Shown in pieces: positions 17,654 through 25,569 of a stretch of DNA of 48,056 nt (the first letter of the stretch is position 1; each line of letters begins with the position of its first letter). Source of the stretch: Gammaproteobacteria bacterium (GTDB lineage Bacteria > Pseudomonadota > Gammaproteobacteria > Natronospirales > REEB76); the NCBI GenBank assembly GCA_028870845.1, contig JAGWOR010000019.1, positions 1 to 48,056 on the forward strand, written 5' to 3'. Below the pieces are notes generated by a model. The model ran no database searches. It was not told the origin of the DNA and was given only the letters and a program-made list of their open reading frames with translations. The position numbers were made by a program, and so were the translations under genes.

Positions 17654-19185
17654 GCGCTTCCTGCTCGGTTCTGGTGCGGCGTCTGGAAGGAGCGGCAGAT
17701 CCGCTCCGGGTATATGCCGCAGCAGCTGCGGCAGCTGGACCATCCGCGCTGTTTGAAACCGCGGATGCCGGCGCCCGCGAGAGCGCCCAAAGCCTGATCT
17801 TCCTGGACCCGTGGCTGAGCGTCATTGCGCGCGATGGCGAGGTGACATTGACCGCACGCCGGCCGGATGCGGAACCGCTGGCCGCGGAAATCTCCCAGAG
17901 TCTGGGAGGAGAACCGCTAATCCGTGGAAACTCGCGAATCTACCGTTACCCGCCGCCCTCCGCGACTTCGACGGAGGAAGCAGCGGTGCTCGCAGCGCCA
18001 TCGGTGCTTGAGCCGCTGCGGGCCGCGATCCTGGGTCTTGCCGGCTCTGAAAAGGCCGCGCGCATTTTCGGGTTTGGATGTTTTGCCTATGACCTGGTGG
18101 GCGCTTTTGAGTCCCTGCCAGCGGCCGCCAGCGATCCCACCCGTTATCCGGATTTTTCATTCCATCTGGCCGGTGCCGTCATCGCCATCGATCACCGGCA
18201 TGCGAGCACCACTCTGGCGGTTCTGACCTTAAACGCGGACGGCATCGCAGCGCGCCGCAGGTTGGGTGAATTGACGCAACTATGCCAACGTGCACCGGCG
18301 TATACACCAGGCGAAACTCCCAGGGTGCATGCGCATGCAAGCCTGTCGGACGCAGGCTACGCTGAACTCGTGGCGCGCTCGCTGGAACACATCGCGGCCG
18401 GGGACGTTTACCAGATCGTGGCGTCCCGCGCCTGGGAGGCGCCCTGTGAGGACCCGCTGGCGGCCTATCTGCGTCTGCGCTCGGCCAATCCCAGCCCGTA
18501 TATGTTTTATCTCGCTGAAGACGACACGGTACTATTCGGTGCCTCACCGGAAAGCGCACTCAAAGTTGACGCAGTAAGCCGCCGCCTGGAGATCCGGCCC
18601 ATCGCCGGCACCCGACCCCGCGGGTTCAGTGATGCCGGCGGAATTGATGCGGAACGTGACGCGCGGCTCGAGCTGGAACTGAGACTCTCGGAAAAGGAGA
18701 TCGCCGAGCATGTGATGCTGGTGGACCTGGCCCGCAACGATGTTGCGCGCGTGGCGGTGCCCGGCAGCCGGCGCGTCACGGAACTCATGCAGGTGGAACG
18801 CTATTCGCACGTCATGCACCTGGTTTCGCGGGTTGTGGGCGAGCTGGCTCCTGGTCTGGACGCACTGCATGCCTATCGGGCGACCCTCAACATGGGCACC
18901 CTCACCGGCGCACCGAAGGTGCGCGCCGCGGAACTGCTGCGCCGCTACGAGCCTGAACGACGTGGGCCCTATGGCGGCGCCGTAGGCTATCTCACCGCCA
19001 GCGGCGACCTGGACACCGCCATCGTGATCCGCTCGGCGCTGGTGCGTGACGGCCGAGCGCGGGTGCAGGCGGGTGCCGGCGTGGTGGCGGATTCAGAGCC
19101 ACGCGCAGAGGCCGATGAAACACGCCGCAAGGCGGGCGCAGTGCTGGCGGCACTCGGCGCGGGCATGGGAGATGACCATGGCTGA
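17650..19185 (+). CDS. trpE: Anthranilate synthase component I
   Basis: 511 residues, close to E. coli TrpE in length and flow (FGFGCFAYDLVGAFESLP). It makes anthranilate from chorismate with ammonia supplied by TrpG. The chorismate-binding domain shows ASPESALK, RPIAGTRPRG, LNMGTLTGAPKVRA and GPYGGAVGYL. The tryptophan-sensing motif, LLES in E. coli, reads LFETAD here, with Thr in place of Ser; feedback inhibition may still work but should not be assumed. The start overlaps the DAHP synthase stop (ATGA), and the end overlaps trpG by 8 bases (ATGGCTGA). Confidence 0.97.
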   Translation: MSASCSVLVRRLEGAADPLRVYAAAAAAAGPSALFETADAGARESAQSLIFLDPWLSVIARDGEVTLTARRPDAEPLAAEISQSLGGEPLIRGNSRIYRYPPPSATSTEEAAVLAAPSVLEPLRAAILGLAGSEKAARIFGFGCFAYDLVGAFESLPAAASDPTRYPDFSFHLAGAVIAIDHRHASTTLAVLTLNADGIAARRRLGELTQLCQRAPAYTPGETPRVHAHASLSDAGYAELVARSLEHIAAGDVYQIVASRAWEAPCEDPLAAYLRLRSANPSPYMFYLAEDDTVLFGASPESALKVDAVSRRLEIRPIAGTRPRGFSDAGGIDAERDARLELELRLSEKEIAEHVMLVDLARNDVARVAVPGSRRVTELMQVERYSHVMHLVSRVVGELAPGLDALHAYRATLNMGTLTGAPKVRAAELLRRYEPERRGPYGGAVGYLTASGDLDTAIVIRSALVRDGRARVQAGAGVVADSEPRAEADETRRKAGAVLAALGAGMGDDHG

Positions 19186-19774
19186 GCGCATGCTTTCGAT
19201 TCTGTTCCTGGACAATTTCGATTCTTTCAGTTTCAGCCTGGTGGATGAATTCCGGCGGCTCGGCTGCCGCGTCGAGGTGTGGCGTAACGACGCGCCTTTG
19301 GCAGCGCTGGTTGAACGGCTTGAAGCCAATGAACTGCTGGTGGTTTCGCCGGGTCCGGGCCGTCCCGAGGATGCCGGTGTGCTGGTGGAATTACTGCGGC
19401 GGGCCGCCGCACGCCTGCCGGTATTCGGCGTGTGTCTTGGCCATCAGGCATTGGCCTCGGCCTTCGGAGGAGAAGTGGGCCGCGCGCCGCGTATCACCCA
19501 TGGTAAATCCGCCAGCGTACAGCATCATGGACAAGGCATATTCGCAGGCCTTGAAACCCCGTTCGTCGCAGGGCGCTATCACTCGCTGGTGGTCACCCGC
19601 ATGCCGCCCGGATTCCAGACCTGCGCCTGGATCGATGAAGACGGGGTGCGCCTGCCCATGGCAATGGAGGATCCGCAGCGACGCATGCTGGGTGTGCAGT
19701 TCCATCCCGAATCCGTGTTGACCCGGGACGGCAGCCGTCTGGTTGCCCGGGTGCTGGCATGGGCGGTGTCATGA
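19178..19774 (+). CDS. trpG: Anthranilate synthase component II (glutamine amidotransferase)
   Basis: 198 residues from the ATG at 19178, preceded at 6 bases by GGGAG; a second ATG at 19172 would add two residues. A much longer frame begins inside trpE and is not real. It is a class I amidotransferase: nucleophile Cys in FGVCLGHQALA, His and Glu in QFHPESVLT, and an N-terminus LFLDNFDSFSF typical of TrpG. It supplies ammonia to TrpE. Here it is a separate gene, whereas in enteric bacteria it is fused to trpD. It overlaps trpD by 4 bases. Confidence 0.96.
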   Translation: MAERMLSILFLDNFDSFSFSLVDEFRRLGCRVEVWRNDAPLAALVERLEANELLVVSPGPGRPEDAGVLVELLRRAAARLPVFGVCLGHQALASAFGGEVGRAPRITHGKSASVQHHGQGIFAGLETPFVAGRYHSLVVTRMPPGFQTCAWIDEDGVRLPMAMEDPQRRMLGVQFHPESVLTRDGSRLVARVLAWAVS

Positions 19775-20781
19775 ACGCAAGTCTGGAACGCCTGTACCGG
19801 CGCGAAGACCTGGAACCGGTGGAGCTGGAAAGCCTGTTTGCCCAGCTGATTGCGGGGAAACTGGATCCAGTGCTTCTGACCGCGCTGCTGGTCACGCTCA
19901 AGGTGAAAGGCGAACGTGGATCCGAGATTGCCGCCGCCGCCCGTGCCCTGCGTGCCGCTGCCCGGCCGTTTCCGCGCCCGGATTATCTGTTTGCCGATAC
20001 CTGCGGCACCGGTGGCGACGGCAAATGCACGCTGAATGTGTCCAGCGGCGCGGCACTGGTGGCCGCGGCCTGCGGCCTGCCCGTGGCCAAGCACGGAAAC
20101 CGCTCGGTATCCTCCCGCTCAGGCTCGGCCGATGTATTTACGGCGTTGGGGGTGAACGTGCAGGCCGATGCGGTGCTGGCACGGCGTTGCCTGGATGAGG
20201 CGGGCATCTGTTTCCTGCACGCGCCGGAATACCATCCGGGCATTGCCCACGCCATGCCGGTTCGCCGGGCATTGGCTACGCGCACGCTATTCAACCTGCT
20301 GGGTCCGCTGGTCAATCCGGCTGCGCCCCCCTGTCAGCTGGCGGGGGTGTATGCCCCTGAATTTATTCCGCCGCTGGCGGAAGCATTCGCGGCACTGGAT
20401 GTCAGTCACGCACTGGTGGTCCACGGCGGCGGCCTCGATGAGATCGCCCTGCATGCGGTGACCCAGGCCGCGCGGATCTCGAACGGAGAAATCGAGTATA
20501 TCGAACTGACGCCGGAAGCAGCCGGACTTGAATTTCAGCCTGTGGAGGAACTTGCCGGCGGCAGCCCGCAACACAACGCCGAAGCGTTGCACGCCATGCT
20601 TGCAGGAAACGGGCCGCGCGCCTACCGGGATGCGGTCGCGCTCAACACCGGTGCCCTGCTGTGGACCGCGGAACTGGTGCCGGATCTGCGCGCCGGCACG
20701 CAAACGGCGCTGGCGGCAATCGCCGATGGGCGTGCAGCCGGCGTGCTTGAGCGGCTGCGGACGATTTCCCATGGCGCTTGA
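19771..20781 (+). CDS. trpD: Anthranilate phosphoribosyltransferase
   Basis: 336 residues from the ATG at 19771, which overlaps the trpG stop (ATGA); an in-frame ATG at 19759 is also possible. It transfers phosphoribose from PRPP to anthranilate. The PRPP loop reads DTCGTGGDGKCTLNVSSGAA, followed by AKHGNRSVSSRSGSADV, both conserved in the family, and HPGIAHAMPVRRALATRT is the anthranilate-site region. It overlaps the next gene by 11 bases. Confidence 0.96.
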   Translation: MNASLERLYRREDLEPVELESLFAQLIAGKLDPVLLTALLVTLKVKGERGSEIAAAARALRAAARPFPRPDYLFADTCGTGGDGKCTLNVSSGAALVAAACGLPVAKHGNRSVSSRSGSADVFTALGVNVQADAVLARRCLDEAGICFLHAPEYHPGIAHAMPVRRALATRTLFNLLGPLVNPAAPPCQLAGVYAPEFIPPLAEAFAALDVSHALVVHGGGLDEIALHAVTQAARISNGEIEYIELTPEAAGLEFQPVEELAGGSPQHNAEALHAMLAGNGPRAYRDAVALNTGALLWTAELVPDLRAGTQTALAAIADGRAAGVLERLRTISHGA

Positions 20782-22153
20782 AGCCATCCTCGCGGCCAAG
20801 CGCCGGCGGCTAGCATCGCAGCCGCCACAAACCGCGGGCGAACCGCGGCCGCGCACCGGCCCGGGACTGGCCGATGCACTCGCCCGCCCATGGCCGGCAT
20901 TCATCCTGGAATGCAAGGCAGCGTCTCCATCAGCTGGCACCATCATCGCCGATTACGATCCGGCGGCGCTGGCCGCGGATTACGAAGGCATTGCCGATGC
21001 GTTTTCGGTGCTCACCGAGCCGGAGTTTTTCGGCGGGCAGCTGATTCATCTTTCTCAAGTTCGCGGCGTTACGCGTGCCCCGTTGGTGCGCAAGGATTTT
21101 ATCCTCGGGCCGCAAGAGGTTGCCGAGGCCCGCGTCTTCGGCGCAGATGCCGTGTTGCTGATGCTTTCGGTGCTCGACGATGAAACTTGGCGTGCGTGTT
21201 TCCAGGCATCCGGCAGGCTGGGCATGGATGCATTGACGGAGGTGCACAACGAACAGGAACTGGAACGCGCGCTTACCCTTGGGGCGCCGTTGATTGGTAT
21301 CAATAATCGCAATCTCAAGACACTGGAGGTGAACCTGGAAGTCACCGAGCAGCTCGCGCCCCTGGTGCCGCCTGGCCGGCGCGTGGTGAGCGAATCGGGC
21401 ATTGCCACCCGGCGGGACGTGCTGCGCCTCGCACGCCTGGTGGATGGCCTGCTCATAGGCACCAGTCTGTCACGCAGCCCGCATCCCGGGCGCAGCGCGC
21501 GCGAACTGGTATTCGGCCGCGTGAAGGTCTGCGGTCTCACCCGGCCCGAGGACGCGGCCGCGGCATGGAAAACCGGGGCCGCCATGGGCGGGCTGATTTT
21601 CGCGGCGGGTTCACCGCGCCGCATAGATCTGCCCGCCGCCCGCCGCATTCAGGCTGCCGCGCCCCTCGATTGGGTGGGCGTATTCCGGAATCAGCCGTTA
21701 CGCCAAGTGGCGGCTGCTGCGCGCGAGTTGCAGCTGACCGCCGTGCAACTGCACGGCGGTGAAGATGCGGCCTACATGCAGGCCTTGCGCACCCAGCTGC
21801 CGGCCGGCTGCGCCATCTGGAAAGCTGTGTCCGCGACTGAAATGCCGTTGCAAGCGAGCGCCTATGCCGCCGATCGCCTGCTGCTGGATACCGGGCGCGC
21901 GGGTTGCCTGGGAGGCAGCGGAATACCCCTGGATACCGGCGCACTCGCCCAGGCGGATCTTTCCGGGTGCGTGCTGGCGGGGGGCATATCACCCTATAAC
22001 ATCACGGCCGTTGCCAGGCTGCGTCCCTGGGCGCTGGATGTGAATTCCGGTGTGGAAGCGACTCCCGGAATCAAAAGTGCAACGCGCCTGCGCGCGTTGT
22101 TTGACACCTTGCGGTTATCACCGGGACGGCGGGGTAGCGAAGATGGCCGCTGA
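20771..22153 (+). CDS. trpCF: Bifunctional indole-3-glycerol-phosphate synthase / phosphoribosylanthranilate isomerase
   Basis: 460 residues from the ATG at 20771, inside the trpD end. Residues 1-250 are the TrpC barrel: [11 protein letters not shown] with the catalytic Glu and Lys, [18 protein letters not shown] and VSESGI. Residues from about 255 are the TrpF barrel: [12 protein letters not shown] with the active Cys, [25 protein letters not shown] and a C-terminal [15 protein letters not shown] with the active Asp. The two steps convert phosphoribosylanthranilate to indole-glycerol phosphate. Such a C-F fusion is well known in enteric Gammaproteobacteria. A longer frame starting in trpD at 20528 is not used. 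Confidence 0.96.
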   Translation: MALEAILAAKRRRLASQPPQTAGEPRPRTGPGLADALARPWPAFILECKAASPSAGTIIADYDPAALAADYEGIADAFSVLTEPEFFGGQLIHLSQVRGVTRAPLVRKDFILGPQEVAEARVFGADAVLLMLSVLDDETWRACFQASGRLGMDALTEVHNEQELERALTLGAPLIGINNRNLKTLEVNLEVTEQLAPLVPPGRRVVSESGIATRRDVLRLARLVDGLLIGTSLSRSPHPGRSARELVFGRVKVCGLTRPEDAAAAWKTGAAMGGLIFAAGSPRRIDLPAARRIQAAAPLDWVGVFRNQPLRQVAAAARELQLTAVQLHGGEDAAYMQALRTQLPAGCAIWKAVSATEMPLQASAYAADRLLLDTGRAGCLGGSGIPLDTGALAQADLSGCVLAGGISPYNITAVARLRPWALDVNSGVEATPGIKSATRLRALFDTLRLSPGRRGSEDGR

Positions 22154-23333
22154 ACTGAAACCGGGCCGATTTGGCCGTTGGGGCGGCCGCTATGTGCCGG
22201 AAATCCTCATCGCGCCTTTGAATGAACTGGAGGCTGCCTTCGAGGCGGCGCGCAGCGACGCGAGTTTCCAGCGTGAACTGGATGTTCTGCTGCGGAATTA
22301 CGCCGGGCGGCCGACGCCGCTCACCTTGTGCCGCAATTTCGCCTCCGGTACCTCGGCCCGCATTTATCTAAAGCGCGAGGACCTGCTGCACGGCGGCGCC
22401 CACAAGACCAATCAGGTGCTGGGCCAGGCATTGCTGGCCAAACGTATGGGTAAGCGCCGGCTCATCGCCGAAACCGGCGCCGGCCAGCACGGGGTCGCCA
22501 CCGCGCTGGCGGGTGCCCTGCTGGGCCTGCCGGTCACCGTTTATATGGGAGTGCGCGATTGTGAGCGCCAGCGGCCGAATGTGTTTCGCATGGAGTTGCT
22601 GGGCGCGAAAGTGGTGCCGGTGGAAAACGGCAGCGGCACACTCAAGGACGCCATTAATGAAGCGCTGCGCGACTGGGCGGGGAGCTACCCGGAAACCCAC
22701 TATCTGCTGGGTACTGCGGCGGGCCCGCATCCTTATCCCACCATGGTGCGCGAATTCCAGCGCGTGATCGGCAGCGAGGCCCGAGCCCAGATCCTGGAGC
22801 AGGAGGGCCGCCTGCCCGACACCGTGGTGGCCTGTGTTGGCGGCGGTTCCAATGCCATCGGCCTGTTCAGCGATTTTATTCCCGACCGGCAGGTGCGCCT
22901 GGTGGGTGTGGAGCCCGGCGGCGAGGGCCTGGCTTCCGGGCGGCATGGGGCAACGGTAGTCGCGGGCACCCCGGGCATTCTGCACGGCGCATTCACCCGC
23001 ATCCTCCAGAACCGGGAAGGCCAGATCCAGGAATCCCACTCCGTATCCGCCGGCCTCGACTATCCGGGCGTCGGTCCCGAGCACGTATATCTGGCGGAAA
23101 CCGGACGCGCCGAGTACGTGGCGGTGAATGATGCGGAAGCGCTCGCAGCGTTTCGCGAACTGTGCCGCACCGAGGGTATCCTGCCGGCGCTGGAATCCGC
23201 CCATGCGCTGGCCTGGGCCCTGGCCGAAGCGCGGCGTGCGAAACGCGAGATGCTGCTGGTGGTGGGGCTGTCGGGGCGCGGCGACAAGGATCTGGAGCTG
23301 GTACGCCGGCGCCTGTCCGCGGAGTCGCCCTGA
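22143..23333 (+). CDS. trpB: Tryptophan synthase beta chain
   Basis: 396 residues from the ATG at 22143 ([20 protein letters not shown]), overlapping the trpCF stop by 11 bases. It is a PLP enzyme joining indole and serine. The PLP lysine is in [16 protein letters not shown], the phosphate-binding loop is [12 protein letters not shown], and the indole-channel stretch [11 protein letters not shown] is intact. The C-terminal LSGRGDKD is characteristic. It forms the alpha2-beta2 complex with TrpA, whose gene follows with a one-base overlap (TGATG). Confidence 0.98.
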   Translation: MAAELKPGRFGRWGGRYVPEILIAPLNELEAAFEAARSDASFQRELDVLLRNYAGRPTPLTLCRNFASGTSARIYLKREDLLHGGAHKTNQVLGQALLAKRMGKRRLIAETGAGQHGVATALAGALLGLPVTVYMGVRDCERQRPNVFRMELLGAKVVPVENGSGTLKDAINEALRDWAGSYPETHYLLGTAAGPHPYPTMVREFQRVIGSEARAQILEQEGRLPDTVVACVGGGSNAIGLFSDFIPDRQVRLVGVEPGGEGLASGRHGATVVAGTPGILHGAFTRILQNREGQIQESHSVSAGLDYPGVGPEHVYLAETGRAEYVAVNDAEALAAFRELCRTEGILPALESAHALAWALAEARRAKREMLLVVGLSGRGDKDLELVRRRLSAESP

Positions 23334-24148
23334 TGTCCGGACGTTACGCGCGATGTTTCGCTGCGCTATCCCGGGCGGATCGCGGGGCATTCATACCGTT
23401 CACGGTGCTGGGGTTTCCGGATCGCGTCGCATGCGCCCTGCATCTTGAAATCCTTGCGCGCCATGCCGACGCACTTGAGCTGGGCATCCCTTTTTCGGAC
23501 CCGGTGGCCGACGGTCCCACCATCCAGCGCGCCAGCAGGGCCGCACTGGATGCGGGCGCCAATTTCGCTGGCTGCCTGCAACTGATCGCGGCGGTGCGCT
23601 CACAAAATCCAGAGCTGCCCATCGGGCTCCTGGTGTACGCCAATCTGGTGGTGCACCGCAGCATTGAGGAGTTTTACCGGCGGGCCGCAGCTGCAGGCGT
23701 GGATTCGGTGCTGATCGCCGATGTGCCCAGTGAGGAAGGCGAGCCGTTTGCAGCCGCGGCGCGTGACGCCGGCGTGGCCCCGGTGTTCATCGCACCGCCG
23801 AACGCGGATGACACAGCCCTGGATCGCATCGCCAGGCTCGGTGCTGGATATACCTATGTGCTGACACGCCGCGGCATCACCGGCACGGAACTGGCGGCCG
23901 GATTGCCCGCGCCCGAACTGCTGATGCAGCTCAAGGCGCGTGCGGCGCCGCCGGCCGTATTGGGATTCGGTGTCTCGGAGCCTCGCCATGTAAGTGAAGG
24001 CATCGCCGCCGGTGCAGCCGGTGTAATCAGTGGATCAGCAGTGGTCAACCGACTTATGCGGCTGCCGGTTGACGGGTCCGTCAATGCTGATTTTGAAGAC
24101 TGGCTAGTTTCAATGCACGAAGCCACCCGCATCAAAAACATCTCCTGA
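23333..24148 (+). CDS. trpA: Tryptophan synthase alpha chain
   Basis: 271 residues from the ATG at 23333, sharing one base with the trpB stop. It splits indole-3-glycerol phosphate and channels indole to TrpB. The catalytic Glu is in LELGIPFSDPVADGPTIQRA, the catalytic Asp is in VLIADVPSEE, and the phosphate-binding region reads GFGVSEPRHV then ISGSAVV. It is the last gene of the operon. It converges with the GH47 gene across only 32 bases, in which I see no convincing terminator. Confidence 0.97.
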   Translation: MSGRYARCFAALSRADRGAFIPFTVLGFPDRVACALHLEILARHADALELGIPFSDPVADGPTIQRASRAALDAGANFAGCLQLIAAVRSQNPELPIGLLVYANLVVHRSIEEFYRRAAAAGVDSVLIADVPSEEGEPFAAAARDAGVAPVFIAPPNADDTALDRIARLGAGYTYVLTRRGITGTELAAGLPAPELLMQLKARAAPPAVLGFGVSEPRHVSEGIAAGAAGVISGSAVVNRLMRLPVDGSVNADFEDWLVSMHEATRIKNIS

Positions 24149-24180
24149 CTTTTCCCTTAACTCGCCCGCAAGCGAAGGCG

Positions 24181-25569
24181 TCAAGTTTTTCGCTGATCGA
24201 TGCTCCGCTGCAACGGGTGGCCCTCGGTGTTGAAGATCACTTTGTGAAAGTCCAGCGTCTTGGCGGGGGCGAACAGCAGGTAGAAATATTTAAATGTCTC
24301 CGCCAGCGCGTAACTGGGCATGGCGTTGGCCTGCTGCTTGGTGATCACACTGCTGAGTGCCGCATAGCCATGCGGTGTTCGGCAGTATTTCACCACCTGG
24401 TCGAACATGCGGCGGCCCACGGAACGGTAGTAGGGATTATGGGTGTACTGGTACAGGTAATAGGTGGATTCGATAATTTCCGGACGCAAGGGGTATTCGG
24501 GATCCAGCACCCGCATGGTTTTGTAGTCCAGCACGTCCGGCTCAATGCCATGCAGGTCCCACATTTTATATGACGAGGCCTGCAGGCGTTCGGCGCGCTT
24601 TAGTTCGCCCGACAGCGCCAGCTCCGCGGGAAAATAGGCGTCCAGGGCGCCGTATTCCGTGGCGGTGCGCTTACCCGTGTACATATCCGCGTGCCCGTAC
24701 CACAGCTCGCCGTGACGGTCATCGGCCAGGTGCTTGTTGACCGCGGCGATGCTGGTCTCCCACATGTGGCGGCAGTCCTGGTCGCCGAACAGCTTCCAGC
24801 ATTTGAGCTGATACTCGTAATAGGAATCGATGCCGCCGCTGATGCTGGAATCGGTGCCGGTCCATTGGCCCGTAAGCACGTTGATGCCGTCGCCCACCAG
24901 GCCAATGGCCGAACGGCGCTGGAAGGTGGCCAGCAGCGCGCGCTTGGCCTTGGCGTAGAACACCGGGTTGCCGGTGAGCCGGCTCAAGGTGCCGAATTCC
25001 AGGATCAGCGTTCCAGTTTCGGCGGGATTGGATACGATGCCGCGCACTGCGCCGGTTTTCAGGTTCACGTAGCGGTAGGGCAGGCCGGTAGGCGTGTTGA
25101 AGGCCGGCAGCAGGCGCTTGCCAAGATCATCCGCCAGCGCCAGCAGGCGCTGGTCACCGGTCAGTTCATAGCCTGACAGCAGCCCGCCTAGCAGCCGGAT
25201 GTTGATTTCGAATACCTTGACGTAAATGTCCTTGTCGAAGGACAGATGTGTGTCGATCAGTTGCCGGTCACGATCCGCCTGCTGATTCAACCCCATGAGC
25301 ACCAAGGTGTCGAGCGCATCTACCGGGGTCATGAGCAGCGATTGCGCGTACCAGTCGTGGGGTTTTTGACTGAGCGGGCGCAGTTCATCATGACCCCAGG
25401 CATAGCGCACATAATTGTTCCAGGCGTGCAGGAATTCGTGCTTCACACGAGCCGCCATGCGCGGCGCATTTACACCGGATGATTTTTGGTTTGCTGCCTG
25501 TGCCTGAACAGTGGAAACCGGCAACAGCAGGAACAGCATCACAATGAATAACATGACGCGCGTGTTCAT
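24181..25569 (-). CDS. Glycoside hydrolase family 47 alpha-mannosidase (class I), secreted
   Basis: 462 residues. A signal peptide covers about residues 1-24, cut after VQAQA. Class I mannosidase hallmarks appear in order: DALDTL (84-89), VFEINIRLLGGLLSGYELTG, LEFGTLSRLTGNP, SYYEYQLKCWKLFG, RPEIIESTYYLYQYT, ETFKYFYLLF, and a C-terminal NTEGHPL whose Thr448 should bind the catalytic calcium. GH47 enzymes trim alpha-1,2-mannose from high-mannose N-glycans. They are mostly eukaryotic ER/Golgi enzymes and uncommon in bacteria (Caulobacter has a characterised one). Its ATG overlaps the stop of the GH92 gene upstream (ATGA), so the two are probably made together and act together outside the inner membrane. 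Confidence 0.93.
   Translation of the reverse strand: MNTRVMLFIVMLFLLLPVSTVQAQAANQKSSGVNAPRMAARVKHEFLHAWNNYVRYAWGHDELRPLSQKPHDWYAQSLLMTPVDALDTLVLMGLNQQADRDRQLIDTHLSFDKDIYVKVFEINIRLLGGLLSGYELTGDQRLLALADDLGKRLLPAFNTPTGLPYRYVNLKTGAVRGIVSNPAETGTLILEFGTLSRLTGNPVFYAKAKRALLATFQRRSAIGLVGDGINVLTGQWTGTDSSISGGIDSYYEYQLKCWKLFGDQDCRHMWETSIAAVNKHLADDRHGELWYGHADMYTGKRTATEYGALDAYFPAELALSGELKRAERLQASSYKMWDLHGIEPDVLDYKTMRVLDPEYPLRPEIIESTYYLYQYTHNPYYRSVGRRMFDQVVKYCRTPHGYAALSSVITKQQANAMPSYALAETFKYFYLLFAPAKTLDFHKVIFNTEGHPLQRSIDQRKT

Noticed and set aside
22368-23390. 340-codon open frame on the minus strand opposite trpB
   Set aside because: It lies antisense to a fully conserved trpB; its composition (rich in Gln, His, Ala, Gly) is that of a shadow frame in G/C-rich DNA and it matches no family I know.
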